From an uncultured Verrucomicrobia subdivision 3 bacterium (lineage in GTDB: Bacteria; Verrucomicrobiota; Verrucomicrobiia; Limisphaerales; UBA11358): 42,934 bases of DNA. The notes beneath the pieces were generated by a model that did no database searches, was not told the DNA's origin, and saw only the letters and a list, made by a program, of their open reading frames with translations. A program made the position numbers and the translations under genes. This document shows, one piece after another, positions 16,494 to 24,784 of this stretch. The stretch lies in NCBI GenBank assembly GCA_903820285.1, contig CAIJGS010000162.1:1-42934 (forward strand), written 5' to 3'. The stretch's first letter is position 1. The number at the start of each line of letters is the position of its first letter.

Positions 16494-18373
16494 AAAAATG
16501 GATTCCCGCCATTCTGACGCTGGTCATGGCCGCGTGGTTCCTCGGCAATCTTTCCGTGCCGGCGGACAAGGATTTTGCCTATAACGATTTCGGTTTGCTG
16601 CCCGTGACCGCCAACGGCCGCGTGTTGCCCATGGATTCGCTGGCGCGCAATTCCCTGCTCGCGATCCGCGAGAAGCAGACGCTGAATGCCGAGCCGTGGA
16701 AAGGCTGGAATGAAAAGCCCCGAATCATTCCGGCCACCGAATGGCTGGTGAATGTGATGATGAATCCGGACGTGGCCAATGACTGGCCGGTCTTTCGCGT
16801 GGACAATCCCGACCTGCTTTCGCTGCTCAAGCTGCCCGAGAAAGACATCGCAAAAAAATTGGATGGCAAACATTATTCCTGGAACCAGATCCAGCCCGGC
16901 CTGGCCGCTTTTGACAAGGAAAGTGAACGCGTCGAGAAAATCGATTCGGCCAACCGCACCGCCTATGAAAATGCCGTGGGCAAGATGCATGAACGGCTGA
17001 CACTTTATACGCAGTTGGAAAACGCCGTCCTGCCGACGGATGCCCAGGACTGGCCCGCTGAACTGGCGGCTTATGAAAAACTGATTCCCGAGGGAGTGGC
17101 GGCAGTCCAGGCCCAGCAGGCGGGCAGCGCATTTAATACGAATTATTTTAATGCCTTCGCCGGTTACATTCAGCGGTTTCAGTTTATGGCTGGCTGGGAG
17201 CCGCCGTTGATTCTGCCGCCCAATGGCAGTCACCAGCAGTGGCGGCGCATGGGGGATGCCTTGCTGGACGCTCCGCGTGGGACGCCGGTGGATGATGCCA
17301 TTCACGACTACGCAAAAATGGCCGGCGCGCTGGCGGGGAATAATCCGGAGGCCTTCAATGCGGCGCTGCGGGATTATCGCTCAACGCTGGTGCCCACGCA
17401 GACGCAGGCCCTCGCCAAGGCGCGGTCGGAGGTTTTCTTCAACCAGTTGGAGCCGTTTTATGGCGCCATGGTTATTTATATTCTGGCAGGATTGTTGGCG
17501 GTATTTTTCTGGTTCAATATGTCGGAGACGCTGCGACGTTCCGCCATGTGGCTGATCTGTCTGGCGTTTGTAATTCATACCTTTGGGCTCGTTTACCGCA
17601 TGGTGCTGGAAGGCCGGCCGCCGGTGACGAATCTGTATTCCTCCGCGATCTTCATCGGGTGGGGCGCGGTGTTGCTGGGCATGATTTTGGAACGCTTCTT
17701 TAAGAACGGCATTGGCGCGTGTGTCTCTTCGGTCATCGGTTTCATTACACTGATTATTGCGCACCATCTGGCCCGGGAAGGCGACACGATGGAAATGATG
17801 CGCGCGGTGCTGGATACCAATTTCTGGCTGGCCACCCACGTGGTGGCGGTGACGGTCGGTTATGCCAGCACGTACGTGGCGGGTTTTCTGGCGCTGATTT
17901 ATATCTTGCGCGGAGTTTTCACCAAAACGCTGGACGTGGACACCGGCCGGTCGCTGGCGCGGATGGTTTACGGCATTGTCTGTTTTGCCACGCTATTCAG
18001 TTTTGTGGGCACCGTATTGGGCGGCATCTGGGCGGATCAATCGTGGGGCCGGTTCTGGGGTTGGGACCCGAAGGAAAACGGCGCGTTGATCATCGTTCTC
18101 TGGAATGCACTTATCCTGCACCTGCGCTGGGGCGGCATCATCCGCGAACGCGGGCTGATGAACTGCGCGGTCTTTGGCAATATCGTGACCGCCTGGTCTT
18201 GGTTCGGGGTGAACATGCTGGGCATCGGCCTGCACAGTTATGGCTTTACGGATGCGGCGTTCAAGTGGCTGATTCTGTTTGTAGGCAGCCAGCTGGGGAT
18301 CATTGCCCTGGGCCTGCTGCCGGCCAGAATGTGGAAGAGTTTTCAGGCCAAGCCCGGGCAGACGCCGGCTTGA
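16490..18373 (+). CDS. ccsA: CcsA/ResC-like cytochrome c haem lyase with large extracytoplasmic N-terminal domain
   Basis: A 627-residue protein. After one N-terminal helix (residues 5-20) comes a soluble region up to about residue 320 with FGLLPVTANGRVLPMDSLAR; a similar G-R-x-x-P-x-D-(S/T)-L-A element is seen in long CcsA forms of several phyla. The C-terminal half has about eight helices and the haem-handling tryptophan-rich motif WGRFWGWDPKENGALIIVLW, with His residues in neighbouring helices (for example FVIHTFGLVYR, LATHVVAVTVG and GIGLHSYGF). CcsA proteins present haem to apocytochrome CxxCH sites in the periplasm. The length is about twice that of short CcsA. It overlaps resB by four bases. 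No ccdA or resA is in the window. Confidence 0.92.
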   Translation: MKKWIPAILTLVMAAWFLGNLSVPADKDFAYNDFGLLPVTANGRVLPMDSLARNSLLAIREKQTLNAEPWKGWNEKPRIIPATEWLVNVMMNPDVANDWPVFRVDNPDLLSLLKLPEKDIAKKLDGKHYSWNQIQPGLAAFDKESERVEKIDSANRTAYENAVGKMHERLTLYTQLENAVLPTDAQDWPAELAAYEKLIPEGVAAVQAQQAGSAFNTNYFNAFAGYIQRFQFMAGWEPPLILPPNGSHQQWRRMGDALLDAPRGTPVDDAIHDYAKMAGALAGNNPEAFNAALRDYRSTLVPTQTQALAKARSEVFFNQLEPFYGAMVIYILAGLLAVFFWFNMSETLRRSAMWLICLAFVIHTFGLVYRMVLEGRPPVTNLYSSAIFIGWGAVLLGMILERFFKNGIGACVSSVIGFITLIIAHHLAREGDTMEMMRAVLDTNFWLATHVVAVTVGYASTYVAGFLALIYILRGVFTKTLDVDTGRSLARMVYGIVCFATLFSFVGTVLGGIWADQSWGRFWGWDPKENGALIIVLWNALILHLRWGGIIRERGLMNCAVFGNIVTAWSWFGVNMLGIGLHSYGFTDAAFKWLILFVGSQLGIIALGLLPARMWKSFQAKPGQTPA

Positions 18374-18474
18374 AGCGAGAGTGGAAGGTGGAGGTTTGAG
18401 GATGGTTCAAGAAGCTGGCGGAGGCGCGATACTTTTGCCATCCTCCAGCCGCTATCCGCTATGCTCGCTTTTGA

Positions 18475-18852
18475 CTATTTGGTCGTTGCCGCGAGTTGAA
18501 GCAATTCACTGATCCGCTTTTCCAGCCGGTTCAGATCAAGCGGTTTGGTGAAAAAATCCTCGGCGTGCATGGCGGCGCTGCGCTTGGTCACGTCGCCGGT
18601 AAGGGCGCTCATGAAAATGACCGGTATCTTTTTGGTGCCGGGCTGGCGGCGGAGAATTTCACAAACGGACAGGCCGTCCAGATCGGGCAGGAGGATGTCG
18701 AGCAGGATGAGACTGGGCTTGAACTGGCGGGCCTGACTCAAGGCATGCACGCCGTCGTTGGCCACCAGAAATTCGCAGCCAAGCTTCGCCAGGCGAAACT
18801 TCACAAGTTCGATAAAGTCGCTTTCGTCGTCTACTATGAGGATGCGTGGCAT
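18475..18852 (-). CDS. Stand-alone response-regulator receiver protein
   Basis: A 125-residue CheY-like protein consisting only of a receiver domain. The ATG at 18852 gives MPRILIVDDES; a GTG six codons upstream would add an unlikely extension. The phosphorylation site is complete: acidic pair D8/D9, phospho-acceptor D52 in LILLDILLPDLDG, switch serine S82 in VIFMSALTG and K103 in FFTKPLDL. With no output domain it must act by protein contact, in a phosphorelay or on another target. No histidine kinase is adjacent, so the partner is unknown. It converges with ccsA. Confidence 0.88.
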   Translation of the reverse strand: MPRILIVDDESDFIELVKFRLAKLGCEFLVANDGVHALSQARQFKPSLILLDILLPDLDGLSVCEILRRQPGTKKIPVIFMSALTGDVTKRSAAMHAEDFFTKPLDLNRLEKRISELLQLAATTK

Positions 18853-18945
18853 CACGTTGCAAGGTAGCACTACTTGCTCATTTCCCCAATGACGTGCGGG
18901 TTAAGGTCAGGTTACGATCAGGCACCGGCCAGCCAAAAATTCCAA

Positions 18946-18976
18946 CAAAAAAAGGGCGCGTTAGGCACGCGCCCTT
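18946..18976 (-). terminator. Strong intrinsic terminator for the peroxiredoxin gene
   Basis: Read on the minus strand, AAGGGCGCG (18976-18968) and CGCGCCCTT (18960-18952) form a 9-bp stem with a seven-base loop, followed by a run of eight T. It lies 26 bases after the peroxiredoxin stop codon and separates it from the receiver gene. Confidence 0.88.
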
Positions 18977-19001
18977 GGAGGAATCTGGATGGATAGGCTG
19001 G

Positions 19002-19478
19002 TTACAGCTTGGCGAGCACGGCCTTGACCGCCTCGAAATTCGGGAGGTCCTTGGGTGTGGCGGTCTGTTCGCTGTACTGGACGATGCCGTTCTTGTCGAT
19101 GACGAACGCCGCACGGGCGGCCGTATCGCCGATGCCGGCGAGACCGGGGAATTCAACGCCGTAAGCTTTGATGGTGGTCTTGTTCAGGTCACTGGCCAGG
19201 GTGATGCCGATCTTTTCCTGCTTGGCCCAGGCTTCCTGCGCGAAGGGGCTGTCTACGCTCAGGCCGATGACTTCGGCACCGAGGCCGGCGTAGCTGGAGA
19301 GGCCGGCGGTGAGGTCGCACAGTTCCTTGGTGCAGACACTGGTGAAGGCGAGCGGGAAAAACAGCAGCACGGTGTTTTTCTTGCCGAAATTGGCGCTCAA
19401 CGTCACATCGGCCAGACCGGTGGCGTTTTTGGATTTGAGGGTGAAATCGGGAGCTTTGGATCCAACGGGAATGGGCAT
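19002..19478 (-). CDS. Peroxiredoxin, AhpC/TSA (AhpE-like redoxin) family
   Basis: A 158-residue thioredoxin-fold peroxidase. It starts MPIPVGSKAPDFTL, typical of the redoxin family. The active site FPLAFTSVCTKELC holds peroxidatic Cys49 with the preceding Pro/Thr pattern, and Cys54, a possible partner. Later conserved parts are IGLSVDSPFAQEAWA and RAAFVIDKNGIVQY. It reduces hydrogen peroxide or organic hydroperoxides using thioredoxin or a similar donor, probably in the cytoplasm because no signal peptide is seen. It has its own strong terminator and follows bcp on the same strand after about 108 bases. Confidence 0.9.
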   Translation of the reverse strand: MPIPVGSKAPDFTLKSKNATGLADVTLSANFGKKNTVLLFFPLAFTSVCTKELCDLTAGLSSYAGLGAEVIGLSVDSPFAQEAWAKQEKIGITLASDLNKTTIKAYGVEFPGLAGIGDTAARAAFVIDKNGIVQYSEQTATPKDLPNFEAVKAVLAKL

Positions 19479-19586
19479 AGTCTTTTTTTGTCTAATGGTT
19501 AACTTTTTATGTCGCAGGGATATTTCAATATCCGCCGCGTTCTGTCAATTTTAATAGCCTTTTCAGGGTTGGCAAGGGGGAGGCGG

Positions 19587-20060
<474 letters not shown>

Positions 20061-20066
20061 GTTGAT

Positions 20067-20705
20067 TTAATGCTTGTTTGCTTTGGGTGAACTCGACGGG
20101 TGCAGGCTTAACTGCCGCACGCCGTCCCACACATATAGCATCCCGGAGACGCCAGTGCAAATCGCCGCCGTCACCGCGCAGATGGCAAACCAGTGGGCTC
20201 CCTGGCCCTGGCTCTTGTCCCAGCCGAGCAGCAGCCAGAGGACGGTGGCCATTTGAAAGACGGTGGCCACCTTGCCGCTCATCCGGGGTTTTACCTGGAC
20301 CTTGCCCACCATGAAATGAATCAGGCCGGTGCCGAGCAGCAGCACGGCGTCGCGGCCCAGGATGGTGCCGGTCAGCCAGAGGGGCATCTGTCCCAGCCAG
20401 GGCGAATGGTCTTTGCTCAGGAGAATGATGGCGGAGACCAGCAGCAGTTTATCGGCGAGGGGATCCAGAATGGTGCCCAGTTCGCTGATCTGGTGGAACC
20501 GCCGGGCCACGTAGCCATCCACCCCGTCCAGCAGCGCCGCCACCCCGAAGGAACCCAAGGCGAGCCCCCGGTGGAGGCTGTTACCGGTTTTGACAAAATA
20601 AAGCACCTCGACCACAAAGAACGGAATCAGCAGAATCCGGACGATGGTGATTTTGTTGGCCGTGGTCACGCGGGACAATATCGCATGTTTTTTCCGGTTC
20701 CGCAT
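20067..20705 (-). CDS. pgsA: CDP-alcohol phosphatidyltransferase, probably phosphatidylglycerophosphate synthase
   Basis: A 212-residue integral membrane enzyme of phospholipid synthesis. The CDP-alcohol signature D-x2-DG-x2-AR-x8-G-x3-D-x3-D is complete: D60, D63, G64, A67, R68, G77, D81 and D85 within [13 protein letters not shown] and [12 protein letters not shown]. The N-terminal [15 protein letters not shown] is the usual PgsA start, and further hydrophobic helices follow. The assignment to pgsA rather than another CDP-alcohol enzyme is by overall resemblance and size. The N-terminal 13 residues before VTTANKIT may not be translated, since a GTG (V13) could also serve as start. Confidence 0.82.
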   Translation of the reverse strand: MRNRKKHAILSRVTTANKITIVRILLIPFFVVEVLYFVKTGNSLHRGLALGSFGVAALLDGVDGYVARRFHQISELGTILDPLADKLLLVSAIILLSKDHSPWLGQMPLWLTGTILGRDAVLLLGTGLIHFMVGKVQVKPRMSGKVATVFQMATVLWLLLGWDKSQGQGAHWFAICAVTAAICTGVSGMLYVWDGVRQLSLHPSSSPKANKH

Positions 20706-20755
20706 CTCTCATTTGTGGAATGACTTTTGGGGCGGACTGGCTTAAAATTGCCGGG

Positions 20756-21259
20756 ATGAACACCAATGTTGACAAGCCATTAGTGGGAATATTGATGGGC
20801 AGTGATTCGGACTGGCCGGTGCTGAAGGCCGCCGCCGAGGCGCTGGCTGAATTTGGCGTGGCGAGTGAAGCCCGGGTAATCTCCGCCCATCGCGATCCGC
20901 ATGGTTTGGAAGAATATGTATCGACGGCAATTACGCGCGGTCTGCGCGTGATCATCGCCGGTGCCGGCGGCGCGGCGCATCTGCCGGGCGTGACGGCGGC
21001 GTTTACGACCCTGCCGGTGATTGGCGTGCCGATTCTGGGCAAGGCGTTTGACGGCTTGGACGCGCTGCTGGCCATTGTGCAGATGCCGCCGGGCGTGCCG
21101 GTGGCCACGGTGGCCGTGGGCGGCGGGCGCAACGCGGGCATTCTCGCGGCGCAAATCCTGGCGGTGGGCGACGAACGCCTCCAACAGGCGCTGGTGGAAT
21201 TCAAAGTCAAGCTGACCGCCGAATCCCGCGCCAAAAATAAAACCCTGCAAAATGGCTGA
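20756..21259 (+). CDS. purE: N5-carboxyaminoimidazole ribonucleotide mutase
   Basis: A 167-residue PurE of de novo purine synthesis, interconverting N5-CAIR and CAIR. The start is placed at the ATG at 20756 because conserved sequence begins just after it ([20 protein letters not shown]). Key boxes are GSDSDW, SAHRDP with the catalytic histidine at residue 45, the active-site loop [12 protein letters not shown], and [10 protein letters not shown]. Most PurE proteins read SAHRTP, so the Thr-to-Asp change is unusual. No purK is adjacent. It is divergent from the pgsA-like gene. Confidence 0.94.
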   Translation: MNTNVDKPLVGILMGSDSDWPVLKAAAEALAEFGVASEARVISAHRDPHGLEEYVSTAITRGLRVIIAGAGGAAHLPGVTAAFTTLPVIGVPILGKAFDGLDALLAIVQMPPGVPVATVAVGGGRNAGILAAQILAVGDERLQQALVEFKVKLTAESRAKNKTLQNG

Positions 21260-21303
21260 CGGCGCGGACCGGTACCAAGCACCATTTTTTATAACCTAAT
21301 TCT

Positions 21304-21945
21304 ATGCAACGGATCATCGCTGGCGTTCACAAGTTTCGGAACGAGGAGTTCGGGAATTACCGGAAGCTTTTTCGCAAGCTGTCGCAGGAAGGGCAGAATC
21401 CGCACACGCTTTTCATAACGTGTTCGGATTCCCGCGTGCTCGCGGAGCTGATCACCCAGAGCAAGCCGGGTGATCTCTTTGTCGTTAAAAACGTGGGTAA
21501 TATTGTGCCGCCAGCCAATGTGCTGGGCGACACGAATTCCACGGCGGCGGCGATTGAATTTGCCGTGGAAACCCTGCGGGTGAGCGACATCGTCATCTGC
21601 GGCCATTCGCAGTGCGGCGCCATTTCCGCGCTGCTCGCGCCCAATCCCGTGAGCGACAGTACGCCGCACCTGCGCGACTGGTTGAAGCTCGCCGCGCCGG
21701 TGCGTGAAATTCTGCGCAAAGAATATGGCAATTTGCATGATACCGCGGCCCGGGAATATGCGGCGGCGGAGGAAAACGTGCTCTTCGGTCTGGAAAATCT
21801 GCACACCTATCCGTGTGTGCAGGCGCGGCTGGGGGATGGCACGCTCCAGTTGCACGGCTGGTTTTTCAAAATTGCCACGGCGGAGCTGTTTGCCTACGAC
21901 CCGGAGAAACGGCAGTTCCTGCCGCTGGTGGGCGGGAAGGCCTGA
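21304..21945 (+). CDS. Beta-class carbonic anhydrase
   Basis: A 213-residue zinc enzyme hydrating CO2 to bicarbonate. Zinc ligands are visible as Cys40 in ITCSDSR, then His101 and Cys104 in CGHSQCGA; the Asp42-Arg44 dyad of the beta class is present. VKNVGNIVPP and AAAIEFAVETLRVSDIVICG are the usual neighbouring segments. The length is standard and no signal peptide is seen, so it is cytoplasmic. It follows purE by 44 bases. Co-location may supply bicarbonate for carboxylation steps, but that is inference. Confidence 0.94.
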   Translation: MQRIIAGVHKFRNEEFGNYRKLFRKLSQEGQNPHTLFITCSDSRVLAELITQSKPGDLFVVKNVGNIVPPANVLGDTNSTAAAIEFAVETLRVSDIVICGHSQCGAISALLAPNPVSDSTPHLRDWLKLAAPVREILRKEYGNLHDTAAREYAAAEENVLFGLENLHTYPCVQARLGDGTLQLHGWFFKIATAELFAYDPEKRQFLPLVGGKA

Positions 21946-21970
21946 CCGGGCATGGCCGTGGGGTAATGGT

Positions 21971-22000
21971 TTGATTCCAAAACGGGCCGGTTCTTGTAAT
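21971..22000 (+). promoter_or_regulatory. Candidate promoter for the lipoprotein/ATP-grasp/DUF4178 cassette
   Basis: TTGATT (21971-21976) and TGTAAT (21995-22000, five of six consensus bases) are 18 bases apart in the gap after the carbonic anhydrase gene. The leader to the GTG at 22084 would be about 77 bases. Confidence 0.42.
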
Positions 22001-22083
22001 TGACGGCTGCGGCTTTCAGAGAGATGCTCAGGGGAATTCAAACATGAACACCCGGAATCGGCCCTCCTCAGAAAGGCAGCACG

Positions 22084-22461
22084 GTGAAACGGAGTAAACA
22101 AATCCGCCTGGTATTGCTCGGCGGCCTGTCCGCCGGCGTGCTTACTGGTTGCAGCCAGAAACCGGCCATCACCACGGCCGGGGTCTATACGAATAATTTT
22201 TATGTTCCCGGGGTGGGGTACTATCACGCCCCGTTCCGCAATTGGTATGCGCTGCCGTACAATCATTTTGATACCCAGCGGCAGCTATTTTACTACGGCG
22301 GGCAGTGGGGCGCACAGCCCTGCCTGAGCATTACCAACATTTCTTCGCCCACGCCGGATGCGGTGCAAGTGGCGGAAATGACGCGTACGGATATTTCCCG
22401 GGGCGGCTTCGGCAGCAGTTACGGCTATCATTCCTGGGGCGGCTGGGGATTCCATTCCTGA
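22084..22461 (+). CDS. Small lipoprotein with C-terminal RGGFG/Gly-rich tail, partner of the ATP-grasp ligase
   Basis: A 125-residue protein starting at a GTG preceded by AAAGG (22072-22076), one of the few Shine-Dalgarno-like sites here. The lipoprotein signal (KRSKQIRLVLLGGLSAGVLT, then GCSQKP) places Cys at residue 23. The middle is rich in Tyr and aromatics (YVPGVGYYHAPFRNWYALPY). The C-terminus reads DISRGGFGSSYGYHSWGG followed by WGFHS. As I recall it, E. coli YgiB, encoded beside the glutathionylspermidine-synthase-like YgiC, also has a C-terminal TRGGFG box. The shared box next to the same enzyme family suggests a ligase recognition or acceptor tail. The stop overlaps the next start (TGATG). 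Confidence 0.72.
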   Translation: MKRSKQIRLVLLGGLSAGVLTGCSQKPAITTAGVYTNNFYVPGVGYYHAPFRNWYALPYNHFDTQRQLFYYGGQWGAQPCLSITNISSPTPDAVQVAEMTRTDISRGGFGSSYGYHSWGGWGFHS

Positions 22462-23582
22462 TGAAACGCCACGAGTGTCAACCCCGGCCGGACTGGCGCG
22501 ATAAGGTCGAAAGAGTCGGCCTGACGTATCATTCCCACGAGTCGGGTCCTTATTGGGATGAATCCGCCGCCTATGAACTGACGGCGGCCGAGGTGGATGA
22601 ACTGGAACTCGCCGCGAACACGTTGCACTTCCTCTGCATCGAGGCTACCGAAGCGGTCATCAACAAAAACTGGTGGTCGCGGATCGGCATACCGGAAGTG
22701 GCCGTGCCGTCCATTTTGAAATCGTGGGAGCGCGATGATTTCAGCCTGTACGGCCGGTTTGATCTGGCCTATGACGGCATCACGCCGCCGAAGATGCTGG
22801 AGTATAATGCCGACACGCCGACGGCACTGGTCGAGGCGGCGGTGGTGCAATGGTATTGGTTGCAGGAGTTGCGTCCACAGGCCGACCAGTTCAATTCCCT
22901 TCATGAGCGGCTGATCGAAGCCTGGAAACGCTGGCGCGGCCGGACGATTCATTTCAGCAGCATCAAAGAATTTGCGGAGGATGAAATGACCGTGCTTTAT
23001 CTGCGCGATACCTGCGAGCAGGCCGGGGTGAAGACCAAGTCCGTGTTCATTGATGACATCGGCTGGCACGAGCGGCAGAATCATTTTGTGGACATGGATG
23101 AGGAGCGCATTGAACTGGCGTTCAAGCTCTATCCTTGGGAATGGCTGTGGCGCGAGGAGTTTGGCGCGCATCTGGCGAAGGAGGCGGTGCAGTTCATTGA
23201 ACCGCTCTGGAAATTTCCACTGAACACGAAGGGGCTTTTGCCGATCCTGTGGGAGCTGTTTCCCGGTCATCCCAATCTGCTTCCCGCGTTTGAATCGCCC
23301 GAGTCGCTGGGCCGCAGTTACGTGCGCAAACCCAAGATGAGCCGCGAAGGCTGCAATGTCACGTGGGTGGAGGAGGGCGTGGCACTGGAGGATAACGGCG
23401 GCAATTACGGGGCGGAGGGTTTTATTTACCAGGCCACGGCCGTCGTACCTGAGTTCGACGGCAATCATCCGGTGTTTGGCGTGTGGGTGGTGGATCACGA
23501 GGCCGCGGGCTTGGGCATCCGCGAAGATACCCGTCGTATTACCGGCAATCTCAGCCGGTTTGTACCGCACTATTTCACATGA
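22461..23582 (+). CDS. Glutathionylspermidine synthase-like ATP-grasp ligase (YgiC/YjfC type)
   Basis: A 373-residue ligase corresponding to the synthetase half of GspS, without the amidase domain. The start is taken at the ATG at 22461, overlapping the lipoprotein stop, because family sequence begins right away (PDWRDKVERVGLTYH, PYWDESAAYELT). Conserved parts include DDFSLYGRFDLAYDG, KMLEYNADTPTALVEA (residues 111-126), YVRKPKMSREGCNVTW (287-302, nucleotide-binding lysine and flexible loop) and the C-terminal GIREDTRRITGNLSRFVPHY (352-371). The fold forms an amide bond from a carboxylate and an amine with ATP. For stand-alone members like YgiC and YjfC the substrates are not known, and glutathionylspermidine is not implied. 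It overlaps the DUF4178 gene by four bases. Confidence 0.9.
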   Translation: MKRHECQPRPDWRDKVERVGLTYHSHESGPYWDESAAYELTAAEVDELELAANTLHFLCIEATEAVINKNWWSRIGIPEVAVPSILKSWERDDFSLYGRFDLAYDGITPPKMLEYNADTPTALVEAAVVQWYWLQELRPQADQFNSLHERLIEAWKRWRGRTIHFSSIKEFAEDEMTVLYLRDTCEQAGVKTKSVFIDDIGWHERQNHFVDMDEERIELAFKLYPWEWLWREEFGAHLAKEAVQFIEPLWKFPLNTKGLLPILWELFPGHPNLLPAFESPESLGRSYVRKPKMSREGCNVTWVEEGVALEDNGGNYGAEGFIYQATAVVPEFDGNHPVFGVWVVDHEAAGLGIREDTRRITGNLSRFVPHYFT

Positions 23583-24778
23583 GCTACGAGAATCCCACCC
23601 GCCTGCGCATCGGTCAGCACGGAACGTTTTCCGGCAAGGATTACCGTCTCGTCGGCCGCGCCGTGATGGGCGTGGACGAGGATGGCCAGACGTATTATTG
23701 GAACGAGTTTTATCTGGCGGCCGGCGATGGCACCCGCGCCACCCTGGTGTATGAAGAAACGGAGGGGAGTGTGGAGTGGCGATTGTTCACCGAATTTACC
23801 CCGGAATTTCCCATGAACGCCGCCGATGCCGCCAGCAAACGCCAAGGCGATCATTTGAATCTGACTGGTCGGGACATGGTCATCAGCCGGGTGGATACGG
23901 CTCAGGTTTATCGCATAGAGGGCTCGGTGCCAGATGGGCTGGTGGTGGGCGAGGTTTCAAATTATTTCAATTTGGAATTCGGGAACGCCATGCAGGTGGT
24001 GAGTTGGATCGGCGACCGGATTGAATTTTACGATGGGGTGAATCTTTCCACCCGCCTCGTCAATGGAGCATTCCATTTACCCAATGAGTCGGTCGGCGGG
24101 TCCGGGACTGGTAGTTGGTTTTCCTCCGGCAGTTCCGGCGGGTATGACAGTTGGTTCATGTTTGCCCTGAAAGCGGGTGGTGTGTTCCTGTTGATCTTCC
24201 TGCTCTTTGGCCGGAATTTTTCGTGCGCATCCAGTCGGCCGGCGGGCACGGTCAGACACATTTCCGCGGGGGCGGCACCGTTGACCGTGGGGGCTGCCGG
24301 AACCTTGAAGGGGACACATTATCGCGTTGCGGCGCATGCCGTGGTGGAAATTGGCGAGGTGGGGGTTTTTTATGAACGGCATGAATATCAGCTTACCGCC
24401 GATGGTGGGCAGACCGCCCGGCTCGTTTGCGGAGTGAATTATGGTGATAACAACTGGACGCTGTTCACGCCCTTGCATCCGCTGCAGCCGCCTACGGCCA
24501 TGGAATGCGCGGCGAAAAAAATGGGCGAAGTGGTGAATGTGGATGGGGTGGAGGGACCGGTTTCCCATATTTTTCAGGCCACCGTAAAGCAGTCGGACAA
24601 TCCCGTGGATGTGGATTGGAACGGCTCCAGCCTGCATTATGGATATATGGCCAAGTCGCCCTACGTTACCTTGCTGGCGACCTGGAACAGCGTGGACACC
24701 AGTTTTTTCCAGGGCCAGGATTTGCCGGTCAAAACCGTGACGGCGGCGTTTGCCGGGTCGTCCACGAACGGAAACTGA
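23579..24778 (+). CDS. Membrane protein with two DUF4178-like domains
   Basis: A 399-residue protein translationally coupled (ATGA) to the ATP-grasp gene. The first domain, about residues 8-165, starts RIGQHGTFSGKDYRLVGRAV and includes YYWNEFYLA and VEWRLFTEF. A Gly/Ser linker (170-189) and one membrane helix (residues 192-210, WFMFALKAGGVFLLIFLLF) follow. The second domain, about 235-390, begins VGAAGTLKGTHYRVAAHAVV and includes FYERHEYQLT and NNWTLFTPL. The pattern of G-T-x-x-G-x-x-Y-R-V followed by W/Y-x-E-(F/Y)-x-L shows an internal duplication. DUF4178 has no known biochemical role but recurs near GspS-like ligases. No signal peptide precedes the first domain, so the two domains probably lie on opposite sides of the inner membrane. 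Confidence 0.75.
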   Translation: MSYENPTRLRIGQHGTFSGKDYRLVGRAVMGVDEDGQTYYWNEFYLAAGDGTRATLVYEETEGSVEWRLFTEFTPEFPMNAADAASKRQGDHLNLTGRDMVISRVDTAQVYRIEGSVPDGLVVGEVSNYFNLEFGNAMQVVSWIGDRIEFYDGVNLSTRLVNGAFHLPNESVGGSGTGSWFSSGSSGGYDSWFMFALKAGGVFLLIFLLFGRNFSCASSRPAGTVRHISAGAAPLTVGAAGTLKGTHYRVAAHAVVEIGEVGVFYERHEYQLTADGGQTARLVCGVNYGDNNWTLFTPLHPLQPPTAMECAAKKMGEVVNVDGVEGPVSHIFQATVKQSDNPVDVDWNGSSLHYGYMAKSPYVTLLATWNSVDTSFFQGQDLPVKTVTAAFAGSSTNGN

Positions 24779-24784
24779 GCGGCT

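Noticed and set aside
22043-22096. Tiny ORF (ATG at 22043) overlapping the lipoprotein start
   Set aside because: Seventeen codons only, and the GTG at 22084 has the better ribosome site and a clear lipoprotein signal.
22305-22460. Upstream extension of the ATP-grasp gene to 22305
   Set aside because: It overlaps the lipoprotein in another frame and adds sequence unlike the family; the overlapping ATG at 22461 fits better.
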